Below are positions 23,043-31,879 of a DNA stretch of 64,000 nt, in pieces. The translations under genes were made by a program, and so were the position numbers. The notes under the pieces were generated by a model. That model did not search any database, was not told where the DNA came from, and saw only the letters and a list, made by a program, of their open reading frames with translations. Source of the DNA: Dongia rigui (GTDB taxonomy: Bacteria; Pseudomonadota; Alphaproteobacteria; Dongiales; Dongiaceae); contig NZ_JAXCLX010000003.1 of assembly GCF_034044635.1 (NCBI RefSeq), positions 248,001 through 312,000 on the forward strand, in the 5' to 3' direction. The number at the start of each line of letters is the position of its first letter. The stretch's first letter is position 1.

Positions 23043-24005
23043 TTACCCCGCCTTCTTCTGCCGCCCATAGACCAGCAGCATGGCGATGATGACACCGCCA
23101 TAGATGAGCTGGCGGCCGGCTTCGTCGATCTTCATCACCGACAGCATGGATTGCAGCAGCGTGATGAGGATGACGCCGGCGATGGTACCGATATAGGAGC
23201 CGCGCCCGCCCAGGATGTTGGTGCCGCCCAGAACCACGGCGGCAACCGCCGGCAGCAGATAGGGATCGCCCATGCCCTGATAGGCTTTCGTCGAATAGCC
23301 GGCCAGCAGCACGCCGGCCGCGGCCGACAACCCGCCCGAGGTCATGAAGGCCAGCATCATCACACGCTGCGTCGGCAGGCCGGACAGATAGGCCGCCCGC
23401 TCGCGGTTGCCGATGGCATAGATGGCGCGGCCGAAGGTGGTGCGGGTCAGGACGAAGATCGCCGCCGCCGCAACGATGCCCCAGATGAACAGCGCATTGG
23501 GAATGCTGAAGATGGTGCGGCCGGTGGCGATGAAATGCATCGCGTCGGTTGCATGGTCCTGGGGCGCAAAGCCGCCGGTCCACAGCACCATCAACCCTTG
23601 CGCCACCGCATTGACGCCCAGCGTGAAGATCATGGAAGGCACGCGCAGATAGGCGATGCCGATGCCGCTCACCAGCCCCATGCCCATGCCGCACAAGATG
23701 CCGAACGGGATCGCAAGTGTCGCCCCCATCGGCCCCCAGCCGGCAGCCGCGGTCGACATCATGCCGCCCACCGTCACGACCCATGGCACGGAAAGATCGA
23801 TCTGGCCCAGCAGGATGACCAGCATCATGCCGGTGGCGATGAGACCCAGGAAGGACGCCACCTGCAATTGCTGCAGCAGGTATTCCGGCGACAGGAAGCT
23901 TGAGGAATAGAGGCTGCCCAGCAGCAGCAGCAGGATGATGCAGCCGAAAGCCGCCAAGACCGGCTTGTCGAGACGCGTCACGAAATCGGGCAAGGTACGG
24001 GTCAT
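23043..24005 (-). CDS. Sugar ABC transporter permease (CUT2), YjfF-like second permease
   Basis: The protein has 320 residues with 8-10 membrane segments and the BPD_transp_2 motifs ILLGQIDLSVPWVV and VLGGTNILGGRGS. It pairs with the permease encoded 6 bp upstream. One binding protein, one two-domain ATPase and two different permeases in this order match YtfQRT-YjfF of E. coli, a galactofuranose importer; the ligand here is not known. It is the last gene of the operon, ending just before a double-hairpin repeat. Confidence 0.88.
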   Translation of the reverse strand: MTRTLPDFVTRLDKPVLAAFGCIILLLLLGSLYSSSFLSPEYLLQQLQVASFLGLIATGMMLVILLGQIDLSVPWVVTVGGMMSTAAAGWGPMGATLAIPFGILCGMGMGLVSGIGIAYLRVPSMIFTLGVNAVAQGLMVLWTGGFAPQDHATDAMHFIATGRTIFSIPNALFIWGIVAAAAIFVLTRTTFGRAIYAIGNRERAAYLSGLPTQRVMMLAFMTSGGLSAAAGVLLAGYSTKAYQGMGDPYLLPAVAAVVLGGTNILGGRGSYIGTIAGVILITLLQSMLSVMKIDEAGRQLIYGGVIIAMLLVYGRQKKAG

Positions 24006-24011
24006 GACATC

Positions 24012-24989
24012 TCAGCCGAAGAGATCGAGGCGGTTTTTAAGACGCAGCAGCCGGAGCGAGCCCAGGGTCACGGCACCCAGCAGGATGACGCCCTGGAACA
24101 AAGGCTGCCACAAGGGATCGAAATCGAAGACGAAGAGGAGATCGCCGATCGTGCGCAGCACGAAGGCGCCGAAGATGGCGCCAACGGCACTCCCCGCCCC
24201 GCCAAAGAGCGAGACGCCACCGATCACCACGGCGGCGATCGAGTTGAGGGTATAGGAGCCGCCGATCGATGACGACGCTTCGCCGGAATAGGTGATGAAG
24301 GTCAGCATCAGGCCGCCGCAGGCCGAGAGCAGGCCGGAAACCGCATAGGCGGTGAAGCGCGCCTTGTCGATGGAAACACCCGACATATAGGCCGCCGGCT
24401 CGGACGATCCGATGGCATAGATGGCACGGCCCACTTCAGAGCGGCGCAGCGGCACCCAGATGACCAGCACGATGCCGAGCAGCACCAGCAAAGCGGTCGG
24501 CACTCCATAGACCTGGTCGGTCAAGGCATCGGCGAGGTCCGAATTGACGTCGCCGCCGGGCACGGGCCGCAGCCACAATGCGACGCCATAGAACATGGCG
24601 CCCGTCGCCAGCGTGGTGACGATCGGTTGCAGCCGGCCGTAAATGACGATGGCGCCGTTGAGGGCACCGCACAGGACGCCGGCCCCCAGCACGCAGATGA
24701 CGCCGAGTGTCGTCTCGCCCGCATCGCCCACCACCATCTGCGAGGCGAGGCAATTGGCGAGAACGAAGATCATGCCCACCGAAAGATCGATGCCGGCGGT
24801 CAGCACCACCAATGTCTGCGCCATGGCAACGAGGGCAAGTAGCACGCCCTTATTGGCGGCGGTCATCACCACCATGGAACTGAAGCCAGCGCTATGGTTG
24901 CCGGTATAGACGCCGAACATGATGACGAAGACGGCAAAGGCCAGTAACGTGCCTTTGTGCTCGGCCAGCCAATAGCGGAAATCACCCAA
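24012..24989 (-). CDS. Sugar ABC transporter permease (CUT2), YtfT-like first permease
   Basis: This 325-residue inner-membrane protein has VLTAGIDLSVGMIF and VVIGGVSLFGGAGS, the conserved CUT2 permease loops. The start is a TTG at 24989 with AAGGAGG 8 nt upstream; it overlaps the ATPase stop by 8 bp, so translation is coupled. With its partner permease it would form an asymmetric channel, unlike the single-permease system at 1-3 kb. Confidence 0.88.
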   Translation of the reverse strand: MGDFRYWLAEHKGTLLAFAVFVIMFGVYTGNHSAGFSSMVVMTAANKGVLLALVAMAQTLVVLTAGIDLSVGMIFVLANCLASQMVVGDAGETTLGVICVLGAGVLCGALNGAIVIYGRLQPIVTTLATGAMFYGVALWLRPVPGGDVNSDLADALTDQVYGVPTALLVLLGIVLVIWVPLRRSEVGRAIYAIGSSEPAAYMSGVSIDKARFTAYAVSGLLSACGGLMLTFITYSGEASSSIGGSYTLNSIAAVVIGGVSLFGGAGSAVGAIFGAFVLRTIGDLLFVFDFDPLWQPLFQGVILLGAVTLGSLRLLRLKNRLDLFG

Positions 24990-26523
24990 CTTGCCGCCCT
25001 CCTTGTTGAGCCGTCTCGTCGATGCTGAAAGCGCTGCTCACCAGGGCATGCTCGGTGATCTCAGCTCCTTTGAGCTCGCGCACGATGCTGCCATCATACA
25101 TCACCAGCACCCGGTCGCAGCAGCCGATCAGCTCGTCGTAATCGGTCGAATAGAACAGGATCGTGGCGCCCTCGTCGGCAAGCTTCCTCAGCAGCTGATA
25201 GATTTCCTGCTTGGTGCCGACATCGATGCCACGCGTCGGATCGTTGAGCAGGACGATCTTCGGGCCGATCATCAGCCATTTGGCGATCACCACCTTCTGC
25301 TGGTTGCCGCCCGACAGCGCCCCCACTGGGATATCGAGATTGGCCGCCTTGATGGCGAGCAGTTTGACCATACGGTCGACTTCTTGCGCTTCCCTCTGCC
25401 GGTCGATGATCCCGGCCTTGGCCAGCGAATCGAGCGCTGGCAAGGTGAGGTTGTCCTTCACCGACATCGGCAGCATCAAGCCTTCGGTCTTGCGGTCTTC
25501 CGGGATCAGCGCCATGGCCGTGGCGCCATCCTTGGCAGCGCGGGGATTGCTGAAACGCTGGACGACGCCGCCCACCGCGATATCCCCGGTGACACCCCGC
25601 AACACGCCAAAAAGTGCCAGCAGCAATTCGCGCTGCCCCTGCCCGTCCAGGCCGCCAAGGCCCACGATCTCGCCCGGCCGCGCCTGGAAGGAAATGTTGT
25701 TGAGGCGCTGGTCCCAGTTCAGGCCCGCGACTTCCAGCGCCGGTGCGCCGGCCTTTTCGTCCGTGGGCTTGGGCGGAAAGACATGGCTGTATTCGCGCCC
25801 GATCATCATCTCGATGACCTCGTTGCGCGACTTCGATCCCTGGAGATAGCTCGCCACATGCCGCCCATTGCGAAAGACCGAGCAATCATCGGCGAGCTCG
25901 TCGATTTCCTGCATGCGGTGCGAGATGTAAAGCAGCGCCAGGCCCTCGCTGCGGAGCCGCTTCAGCACCGTGAAGACCTTGGCGACATCCCCGGCCGTCA
26001 GGGCCGAGGTCGCCTCGTCGAGAATGAGGATGCGGGGCTTGCGGCCCAGGGCCTTGGCGATCTCCACCATCTGCCGGCGTGACAGCGGCAGGTCCTTGAC
26101 CAACGCCAATGGGTGAATGTCTTCGGCCCCGGCACGCGCCAGCGCCTCTTCGGCAAATTGCCGCTGCGCCTTGCGGTCTATGAGGCCAAAGCGCTTGGGC
26201 GCACCGCTGATGGCAATGTTGTCCGCAACCGACAGATCGGGAATGAGCGACAATTCCTGGAAAATGCAGACGATGCCGGCGGCATTGGCGGCCTTGGGGC
26301 TGGTAAAATGCATCTCGGTGCCATCGAGGCGCATGATGCCGTGATCCGGCTGCACCACGCCGGACATGATCTTGATGAGCGTCGACTTGCCCGCACCATT
26401 CTCGCCCAGCACGGCGTGAATGCGCCCGGTCTCGACCTTGAGCTGCGCATCTTCAAGCGCCCGCACACCGCCATAGGATTTGGCGATGTTGCGCATCTCG
26501 AACAGCGGAATGCCGTCACTCAT
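24982..26523 (-). CDS. Sugar ABC transporter ATP-binding protein (two-domain, RbsA/YtfR-like)
   Basis: The protein has 513 residues in two nucleotide-binding halves. The first has Walker A GENGAGKST (about residue 38), LPLSRRQMVEIAKALG and ILDEATSAL. The second has GLDGQGQREL in the degenerate Walker A position, LSGGNQQKVVIAKWL and LLNDPTRGIDVG. This asymmetry is normal for CUT2 ATPases. It is separated from the binding-protein gene upstream by a strong stem-loop, which may lower its expression relative to the binding protein. Confidence 0.92.
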   Translation of the reverse strand: MSDGIPLFEMRNIAKSYGGVRALEDAQLKVETGRIHAVLGENGAGKSTLIKIMSGVVQPDHGIMRLDGTEMHFTSPKAANAAGIVCIFQELSLIPDLSVADNIAISGAPKRFGLIDRKAQRQFAEEALARAGAEDIHPLALVKDLPLSRRQMVEIAKALGRKPRILILDEATSALTAGDVAKVFTVLKRLRSEGLALLYISHRMQEIDELADDCSVFRNGRHVASYLQGSKSRNEVIEMMIGREYSHVFPPKPTDEKAGAPALEVAGLNWDQRLNNISFQARPGEIVGLGGLDGQGQRELLLALFGVLRGVTGDIAVGGVVQRFSNPRAAKDGATAMALIPEDRKTEGLMLPMSVKDNLTLPALDSLAKAGIIDRQREAQEVDRMVKLLAIKAANLDIPVGALSGGNQQKVVIAKWLMIGPKIVLLNDPTRGIDVGTKQEIYQLLRKLADEGATILFYSTDYDELIGCCDRVLVMYDGSIVRELKGAEITEHALVSSAFSIDETAQQGGRQVG

Positions 26524-26574
26524 GCGTCTTGCCCAGAAATAGTTTGTCCAGAAATGATCTGCGCCGAGATAAAG

Positions 26575-26608
26575 CGACCGCTATCCGGCCGATGCCGGAT
26601 AGCGGTCG
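26575..26608 (-). other. Perfect 15-bp stem-loop between binding-protein and ATPase genes
   Basis: CGACCGCTATCCGGC and GCCGGATAGCGGTCG pair perfectly around a 4-nt loop, starting 19 bp after the binding-protein stop. No T-run follows on the minus strand, so it is more likely a 3' stability structure or partial terminator. Such structures are common after binding-protein genes and allow them to be expressed above the rest of the transporter. Confidence 0.7.
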
Positions 26609-26627
26609 AACATTCGAACGCAGCCGG

Positions 26628-27776
26628 TTACTGATCCGCTTCCGACTGACCCATGATTTCCTGCGCCGAGAAGTTGATGCCGCAGGTCGGGAACGAATTG
26701 CCGACGAAGAAATTGTCGGATTCGGCTTTGTAGAAGTTCTCGCCGTCCTTGAAGTTCGGATCCTCGGCCGTGGCGAGCGGCAGACGCACCGATTGCGGAA
26801 TGATCTCGCCCTCAAGCGCTGCGATCGCGGTCTTGATGGCAACCGCCACCTGGGCCGGACCCGTGCCGCCGGAGGCGCATTTCAGGCCATCGCCCGCATG
26901 CTCCGCGCAGAGTTTGCGGAAGCCGTTCTCCGTTTCGCCGCCGACCGGCACGAAGGGGTGACCGGCATCCATCAGCGCGCGCACGGTGCCGGTCGAACCG
27001 CCCTGCACCGTCACGCCGACGAACTTCTTGTGCACGGCGATGGCATCGGCCGTCACCTTCTGCGCGGTGCCGTCATCCCATTTGCCGACGACTTCCACCG
27101 TTTCGAACGGCTTGCCCGAGGCTTTCAGGACTTCCTGGATGCCGTCATGGCGATCGCGGTCGACCGAGGTACCTTCGACACCGCGGACTTCCAGTACCTT
27201 GCCGCCTTCCGGAATGTTCTTCACCAGCCAGTTGGCCCAATATTCGCCAAGGCCCTTCTGGTCGACGTTGACGTTGATCGCCTGGTCGGTGTCGAGCGTG
27301 TTGTCGAAGGCGACCAGCACGACGCCGGCCTTCTTGGCGCGCTTGATGACCGGCGTGAACGCCGCCGGGTTCTGCGCGTTGACGACGATGGCGTCATAGC
27401 CGGAAGCAATGAAATTATCGACCGCCGCGAGCTGCGCTGCCAGGTCTTCGCCGGTCGAGACGACCTTGAATTCCTTCAGCTTCGCCTTCACGTCCGGCTG
27501 CTCGGCATAGGCCTTGGCGGTCTTGATCATCTGAATACGCCAGGTATTGCCGATGAAGCCGTTCGCCAGCGCGATGCGGTACGGCCCTTCCTTCTTCTTG
27601 AACTGGAAGTACTTGGTGTCCTTCGCCCAGGGGGCAAAGCACTCAGGCTCGGCGCCAGGGCCGGATACGACTTCCTGGGCGATCGAAGCGGTGGCGATGG
27701 ATGTGGTGAGAGCGGTAGCGGCCAGCAGCTTCAGCGCATGCTGAAGACGGGACCGCCGAAATTTCGGCGCGAACAT
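26628..27776 (-). CDS. Sugar ABC transporter periplasmic binding protein
   Basis: The protein has 382 residues with a signal peptide (LKLLAATALTTSIATASIAQE) and a type I periplasmic binding fold of the ribose/galactose group (ALANGFIGNTWRIQMIKTAKAY, VNAQNPAAFTPVIKRA, GGTGPAQVAVAIKT). It is longer than RbsB or YtfQ (about 300). The mature part has four cysteines (PECFAPW, KLCAEHAGDGLKCASG, FPTCGIN) that could form two disulfides. GGGAGG lies 5 nt before the ATG at 27776. It is the first gene of the operon, divergent from a LacI regulator, with a palindromic operator between them. Confidence 0.9.
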   Translation of the reverse strand: MFAPKFRRSRLQHALKLLAATALTTSIATASIAQEVVSGPGAEPECFAPWAKDTKYFQFKKKEGPYRIALANGFIGNTWRIQMIKTAKAYAEQPDVKAKLKEFKVVSTGEDLAAQLAAVDNFIASGYDAIVVNAQNPAAFTPVIKRAKKAGVVLVAFDNTLDTDQAINVNVDQKGLGEYWANWLVKNIPEGGKVLEVRGVEGTSVDRDRHDGIQEVLKASGKPFETVEVVGKWDDGTAQKVTADAIAVHKKFVGVTVQGGSTGTVRALMDAGHPFVPVGGETENGFRKLCAEHAGDGLKCASGGTGPAQVAVAIKTAIAALEGEIIPQSVRLPLATAEDPNFKDGENFYKAESDNFFVGNSFPTCGINFSAQEIMGQSEADQ

Positions 27777-27888
27777 TTGAACCTCCCAAAAGGTCATTCT
27801 TGATTGAATTCCCAAACCCGCGTGGATGGGGGCGATCACGTCGCCCGATTTTCCTGGTCCACGCCGGGGTTCTATGGATAATAGGAAA

Positions 27889-27902
27889 TGACAGCGCTGT
27901 CA
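27889..27902. promoter_or_regulatory. LacI-family operator between the transporter operon and its regulator
   Basis: TGACAGCGCTGTCA is a perfect 14-bp palindrome with the central CG expected for LacI-family sites. It lies in the 238-bp gap between the divergent binding-protein and regulator genes, 112 bp from each start. Control of both directions by the adjacent regulator is a well-founded inference. Confidence 0.7.
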
Positions 27903-28014
27903 ATTGCGCCGATTGCCTAATAATTGGGCTTAAGGCAGGTTGCCGCGGCAGAAGACGGCGCCAACCGGACGAAGAAGCCGCGCGGCACACAGCACCGTCT
28001 CAGGGGAGGTATCG

Positions 28015-29031
28015 ATGCGCAGAAAGCGCAGCACGCTGGCCGATGTCGCCAGCCTGGCCGGCGTCAGTGCCGTGACGGTGTCACGCGCCCTTCGGCGCCC
28101 GGACATGGTCTCGGCCAAGCTCCATGACCGCATCCAATCGGCGGTGCGTGAACTCGCTTACGTGCCCGATGTGGCAGCAAGCCGCCTCGCCTCCAATCGC
28201 ACGCACACGATCGGCGTCATCGTCTCGTCGCTCACCAACGGCGTCTTTGCCGATTACATCAACGCGCTCCACGACAATCTGCTGCCAGCGGGCTACCAGG
28301 TCCTCATCCTCTCGACGCGCTATTCGGAAGCCGAGGAAGAAAAGGCCATCGCCACGATGCTCGGCCAGCATCCGGAAGCCATCATCATCGTCGGCGTCGA
28401 CCAGTCGGCGCATTCCCGCCGCCTGCTGGAAAGTTCCGGCGTGCCGGTGGTGCAGACCTTCCAGCTCGCCGAGAAGCCGATCGACATCAATCTCGGCCTC
28501 GATCAGGAACAGGGCGCCTATGAAGCGACCAAGGCGCTGATCGATCTCGGCCACACCCATGTCGGCGTCATCGCCTCGCGCCTCGATTCCCGCGCCCGGG
28601 CCCGCCTCGACGGCTATTCCCGGGCCATGCGCGAAGCTGGCCTCGACGATAAGAAATGGCGCGCCACGACACCGGACCAGACCACGGTGATGGCCGGCGG
28701 CAAGCTGCTGGCCGAGTTGATCCAGGGGGGCCGCCAGCCCGATGCCGTCTTCTGCTGCGACGATCTCCTCGCCCTCGGCGTCCTGTTCGAATGCCAGCGC
28801 CGCGGCATCAAGGTGCCGGACCAGATGTCGATCATCGGCTTCAACAACCTCGAATTCGCCGCCAGCGCCGAACCACCCCTCGCCAGCGTCGCCACCCCAC
28901 GCTACGAAATGGGCAAGATGGCAGCCGAGATCGTGCGCAACATCATCGAATCCGGCGAACGGCCGCCAGCCAGCCAGATCGATGTCGGATTCAAGCTGGA
29001 ACTCAGAGGCAGCGTGAAGCGGCCGCGATGA
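28015..29031 (+). CDS. LacI-family transcriptional regulator (GntR-type)
   Basis: The protein has 338 residues. Residues 6-50 are the LacI helix-turn-helix and hinge (TLADVASLAGVSAVTVSRAL, then RELAYVPDVAASRLAS), and the rest is a periplasmic-binding-like effector domain (TIGVIVSSLTNGVFADYINAL, IIGFNNLEFA). The N-terminus resembles gluconate repressors of the LacI family. GGGAGG 5 nt before the ATG at 28015 sets the start, although the frame is open to 27940. It probably represses the divergent transporter through the palindrome at 27889 and might also act on gntK, for which no site was found. Confidence 0.9.
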   Translation: MRRKRSTLADVASLAGVSAVTVSRALRRPDMVSAKLHDRIQSAVRELAYVPDVAASRLASNRTHTIGVIVSSLTNGVFADYINALHDNLLPAGYQVLILSTRYSEAEEEKAIATMLGQHPEAIIIVGVDQSAHSRRLLESSGVPVVQTFQLAEKPIDINLGLDQEQGAYEATKALIDLGHTHVGVIASRLDSRARARLDGYSRAMREAGLDDKKWRATTPDQTTVMAGGKLLAELIQGGRQPDAVFCCDDLLALGVLFECQRRGIKVPDQMSIIGFNNLEFAASAEPPLASVATPRYEMGKMAAEIVRNIIESGERPPASQIDVGFKLELRGSVKRPR

Positions 29032-29043
29032 CGGCCACGCAGG

Positions 29044-30186
29044 CTATTGCGATATCTGCTGAAGTCCGATCTTGGCCGAGCTGTCGCCGCGCGTGTGCTG
29101 AAAATCGATGAAGTCGTCACTGCTGAGCTCGAAGGCCTGAGGCAGATACCCACCGATGATTGGAGCGTTCAGCTTGGCCGCCATCGAGCGCACAGCAGCG
29201 GTCACCACGGGGATTGCCTGGCAGATATTCTCCTTGGGGCATTTGTCGACGACATAGGGGTGATACGGCCCCTCGAAGAGGACGACCTTCTTGCCGGCCT
29301 TCCGCAGCACTTCCAGCGCGGTCGTCAATTCCTGCAGCACCTCGCTGTCGACGAAGGGTGGCGCGATCCACTGGTCGGTCGTATCCAGGTCTTCATTTTT
29401 CGGCGTCGGCCGCCATTCTTGCGGGTAGCTGATGCTGGCGTCGGAACGCAGCGCCATCACATCCTTCAACTCCGCTTCGGCGAGCGACCGGGAATCATAG
29501 GTAAGGGATGTCTTGCCCGCCCAGGCACGCTTGATAAATTTGTAGTTGATGCGCAGGTATTTGAGGCTGAAAAGCTGCTCGATCCAGCTTTCCGATCCCG
29601 CCAACACCATGTCGTCATAGGGTATCGTCGAAAGCCCGAAAGCCTGGCGCGCATCGAGCATTTCGCGCGTATTGCGCATCCAGTTCAGACGTGTATTGCG
29701 CTTCAACGTCCACAGACTGATGCCAACGATCACTTTATCGATATTGGGATTCTTCAAACCGATACCGAGGAAGGTGATGACATCCTCGAAGCTGGCACCA
29801 GTGACACCGGCGTTATCGAGCGAGGGGCATTCTTCTCCCAGTAACGGGTTGTTGGTTCGGCGCAGTGACATCACATGGCTGGCGCCGATCACCAGACACT
29901 TTGCCTGCGACTGGCTCGCCACCAACAGCTTCACGGAACGATCGTTGAATGTGTAGGGCACGCCGAACGGCGCCTTGCGCAAGTTCGAAACATAGTCGAG
30001 CAGTTCGCTCGATTCCGACTGATCTTTGAGCAAGTTGTGGTTATCGACGATGTAATTGAGCGCGGCGACCGGCGACAGCAGCGAAATCGTCGCCACCGCA
30101 ATCGCGCCCCAAGTCCACCGCCTCGCACGCCGGAGATCGGCCTTGCGATTGTCTCGCCCTTCGGCAACCAGGATAGCCAACGCCAT
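29044..30186 (-). CDS. Membrane-anchored SGNH-like protein, partner of MBOAT acyltransferase
   Basis: The protein has 380 residues with one N-terminal membrane helix (WTWGAIAVATISLLSPVAAL) and a periplasmic domain. GASHVMSLRR resembles the nucleophile block of SGNH/AlgJ/AlgX-type acetylesterases, and the end DFIDFQHTRGDSSAKIG resembles their DxxH block. It begins 12 bp after the MBOAT stop on the same strand. In AlgI-AlgJ/X-type systems such partners take an acyl group from the MBOAT protein and place it on a polysaccharide. The target here is unknown but probably an exported glycan. Confidence 0.7.
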   Translation of the reverse strand: MALAILVAEGRDNRKADLRRARRWTWGAIAVATISLLSPVAALNYIVDNHNLLKDQSESSELLDYVSNLRKAPFGVPYTFNDRSVKLLVASQSQAKCLVIGASHVMSLRRTNNPLLGEECPSLDNAGVTGASFEDVITFLGIGLKNPNIDKVIVGISLWTLKRNTRLNWMRNTREMLDARQAFGLSTIPYDDMVLAGSESWIEQLFSLKYLRINYKFIKRAWAGKTSLTYDSRSLAEAELKDVMALRSDASISYPQEWRPTPKNEDLDTTDQWIAPPFVDSEVLQELTTALEVLRKAGKKVVLFEGPYHPYVVDKCPKENICQAIPVVTAAVRSMAAKLNAPIIGGYLPQAFELSSDDFIDFQHTRGDSSAKIGLQQISQ

Positions 30187-30198
30187 TCTCTCTCGACA

Positions 30199-31716
30199 TT
30201 AGAACTGGAAGTAAAGGAACTCGGACTGCCAAGCAAATATCGCCAGGAAGCCGATGGCAAAACAGATACCGATGATCAGCCCGCCGACCAGGCCCGGCCG
30301 CCAGACCAGAAAACGCGCCGGCGCGCGGCGGATCTGCGCGAAGACCGCCTTGTCCAGCACGCCAGTCAGCAAGGCAGGGCTTTGACGGCGGAAGATCTGC
30401 GGCAGGTTCGGCGCGAACAATGCCAGCAGCAATGCCCCCAGCAGAACAGGCCAGCCGTCAAACGGCGCATGCTTGATGAACTTGGTGCTCAAGCTGCGGC
30501 TGGCTTCATCGGTCGGGATCATCGCCGCAAACATCGACAGTGCCGTCTGCAGATCATCCGCACGGAAAAACACCCAAGCAAAGCTCACGCAGAAGAACGT
30601 TAGCATCGTGGCGCCGATACCGTAAATCTTGTTGTTTTTGAGCGCAGCCGGAATAGCCGGCGACACCGTACGATGGACCGCCAGAAAGAGACCGTGCAGG
30701 CCGCCCCAGATCACGAACTGCAACCCCGCGCCGTGCCACAACCCACCCAACAGCATCGTGATCATCAGATTGGCTGCAGCCCGGCTTGCCCCTTTACGGG
30801 ACCCGCCCAGTGGCACATAGAGATAATCGCGCAGAAAACGCGACAGCGAAATATGCCAGCGCCGCCAGAACTGCGAGATGTTCTTCGCCTTGTAGGGCGA
30901 GAAGAAATTGATCGGCAGGCGCAGGTTGAACATTCGCGCAAGGCCCACCGCCATATCCGAATAGGCAGAAAAGTCGAAATAGATCTGCAGCGTGTAAGCC
31001 AGCATCGCGACCCAGACCCGCAACGCCGGAATCGCGGCACCGCCGGCGGCGTTGTCGAACACCGGACTAGCGATCTGCGCCAAACAGTCGGCTATCATCG
31101 TCTTCTTGAACAGGCCTAGCGCGAAATAGGAGAAACCGACCAGGACGTTCTGCGGATTGAGCCGTGTCCACGCCGGCCTTGAGAATTGCGGAATAAGCTC
31201 GTGATGATGAACAATCGGGCCGGCGATGAGCTGCGGGAAGAAAACGACGAAGAGGGCGAATTGATTGAAGTGATAGATCGGTGCGCGCCCCTTCGACGCG
31301 TCAACTAGATAGGCAATCTGCTGGAAAGTATGAAATGAAATGCCGAGAGGCAGAATGATGACGAGAATCGGGAAATGGATTCCCATCAAAGAGTTGATTC
31401 CGCTCAGCAGCAGATTGGTATACTTGAAGTAGCCTAACGTCACTAGCAGCAACGCGATGCTGAAGATGAGCACCTTCCGTTTAGTGGCGGAACTGACTGC
31501 CGCATCTGATAGGTAACGCCCGATGCAAAAACTGAATGTGATCTCCGCTACTATCAGCAGGATGTAGATCGGACTCCAATACGCGTAAAATAGAACGGAC
31601 GCGATCGAGAGTGTCGAAATTGCAGCAGCCTGCCCGGCATATCGTCCAGTCAGATGAAACACCAGCAAGGAGACTGGCAGGAAGATGGCGATGAATTCCA
31701 GGGAATTAAATAGCAA
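30199..31716 (-). CDS. MBOAT-family membrane O-acyltransferase (AlgI-like)
   Basis: This 505-residue polytopic inner-membrane protein shows the MBOAT signature: YLVDASKGRAP, FFPQLIAGPIVHHHELIPQF, YSDMAVGLARMFNLRLPINF, FWRRWHISLSRFLRDYLYVPLGG, and the catalytic His in GGLWHGAGLQFVIWGGLHG. It carries acyl, usually acetyl, groups across the membrane for transfer to a surface polysaccharide. The start is a TTG at 31716, supported by the family N-terminus MLFNSLEF. The SGNH-like gene downstream is its likely partner. Confidence 0.92.
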   Translation of the reverse strand: MLFNSLEFIAIFLPVSLLVFHLTGRYAGQAAAISTLSIASVLFYAYWSPIYILLIVAEITFSFCIGRYLSDAAVSSATKRKVLIFSIALLLVTLGYFKYTNLLLSGINSLMGIHFPILVIILPLGISFHTFQQIAYLVDASKGRAPIYHFNQFALFVVFFPQLIAGPIVHHHELIPQFSRPAWTRLNPQNVLVGFSYFALGLFKKTMIADCLAQIASPVFDNAAGGAAIPALRVWVAMLAYTLQIYFDFSAYSDMAVGLARMFNLRLPINFFSPYKAKNISQFWRRWHISLSRFLRDYLYVPLGGSRKGASRAAANLMITMLLGGLWHGAGLQFVIWGGLHGLFLAVHRTVSPAIPAALKNNKIYGIGATMLTFFCVSFAWVFFRADDLQTALSMFAAMIPTDEASRSLSTKFIKHAPFDGWPVLLGALLLALFAPNLPQIFRRQSPALLTGVLDKAVFAQIRRAPARFLVWRPGLVGGLIIGICFAIGFLAIFAWQSEFLYFQF

Positions 31717-31879
31717 GTTGCCCGAGCCGCGTTCCGAAGGTTTGCGATCTAAGTAAGTCGGGGACTATCCGACACGGTAGTATGAACAGCGGCAGTTGCC
31801 AACTATTGGATCGCCCCGCTCGATCTAAATACGGTAGGCTCATTTCAGGGCCATTCGGATTGTCAGATCTCGGAGAAAC

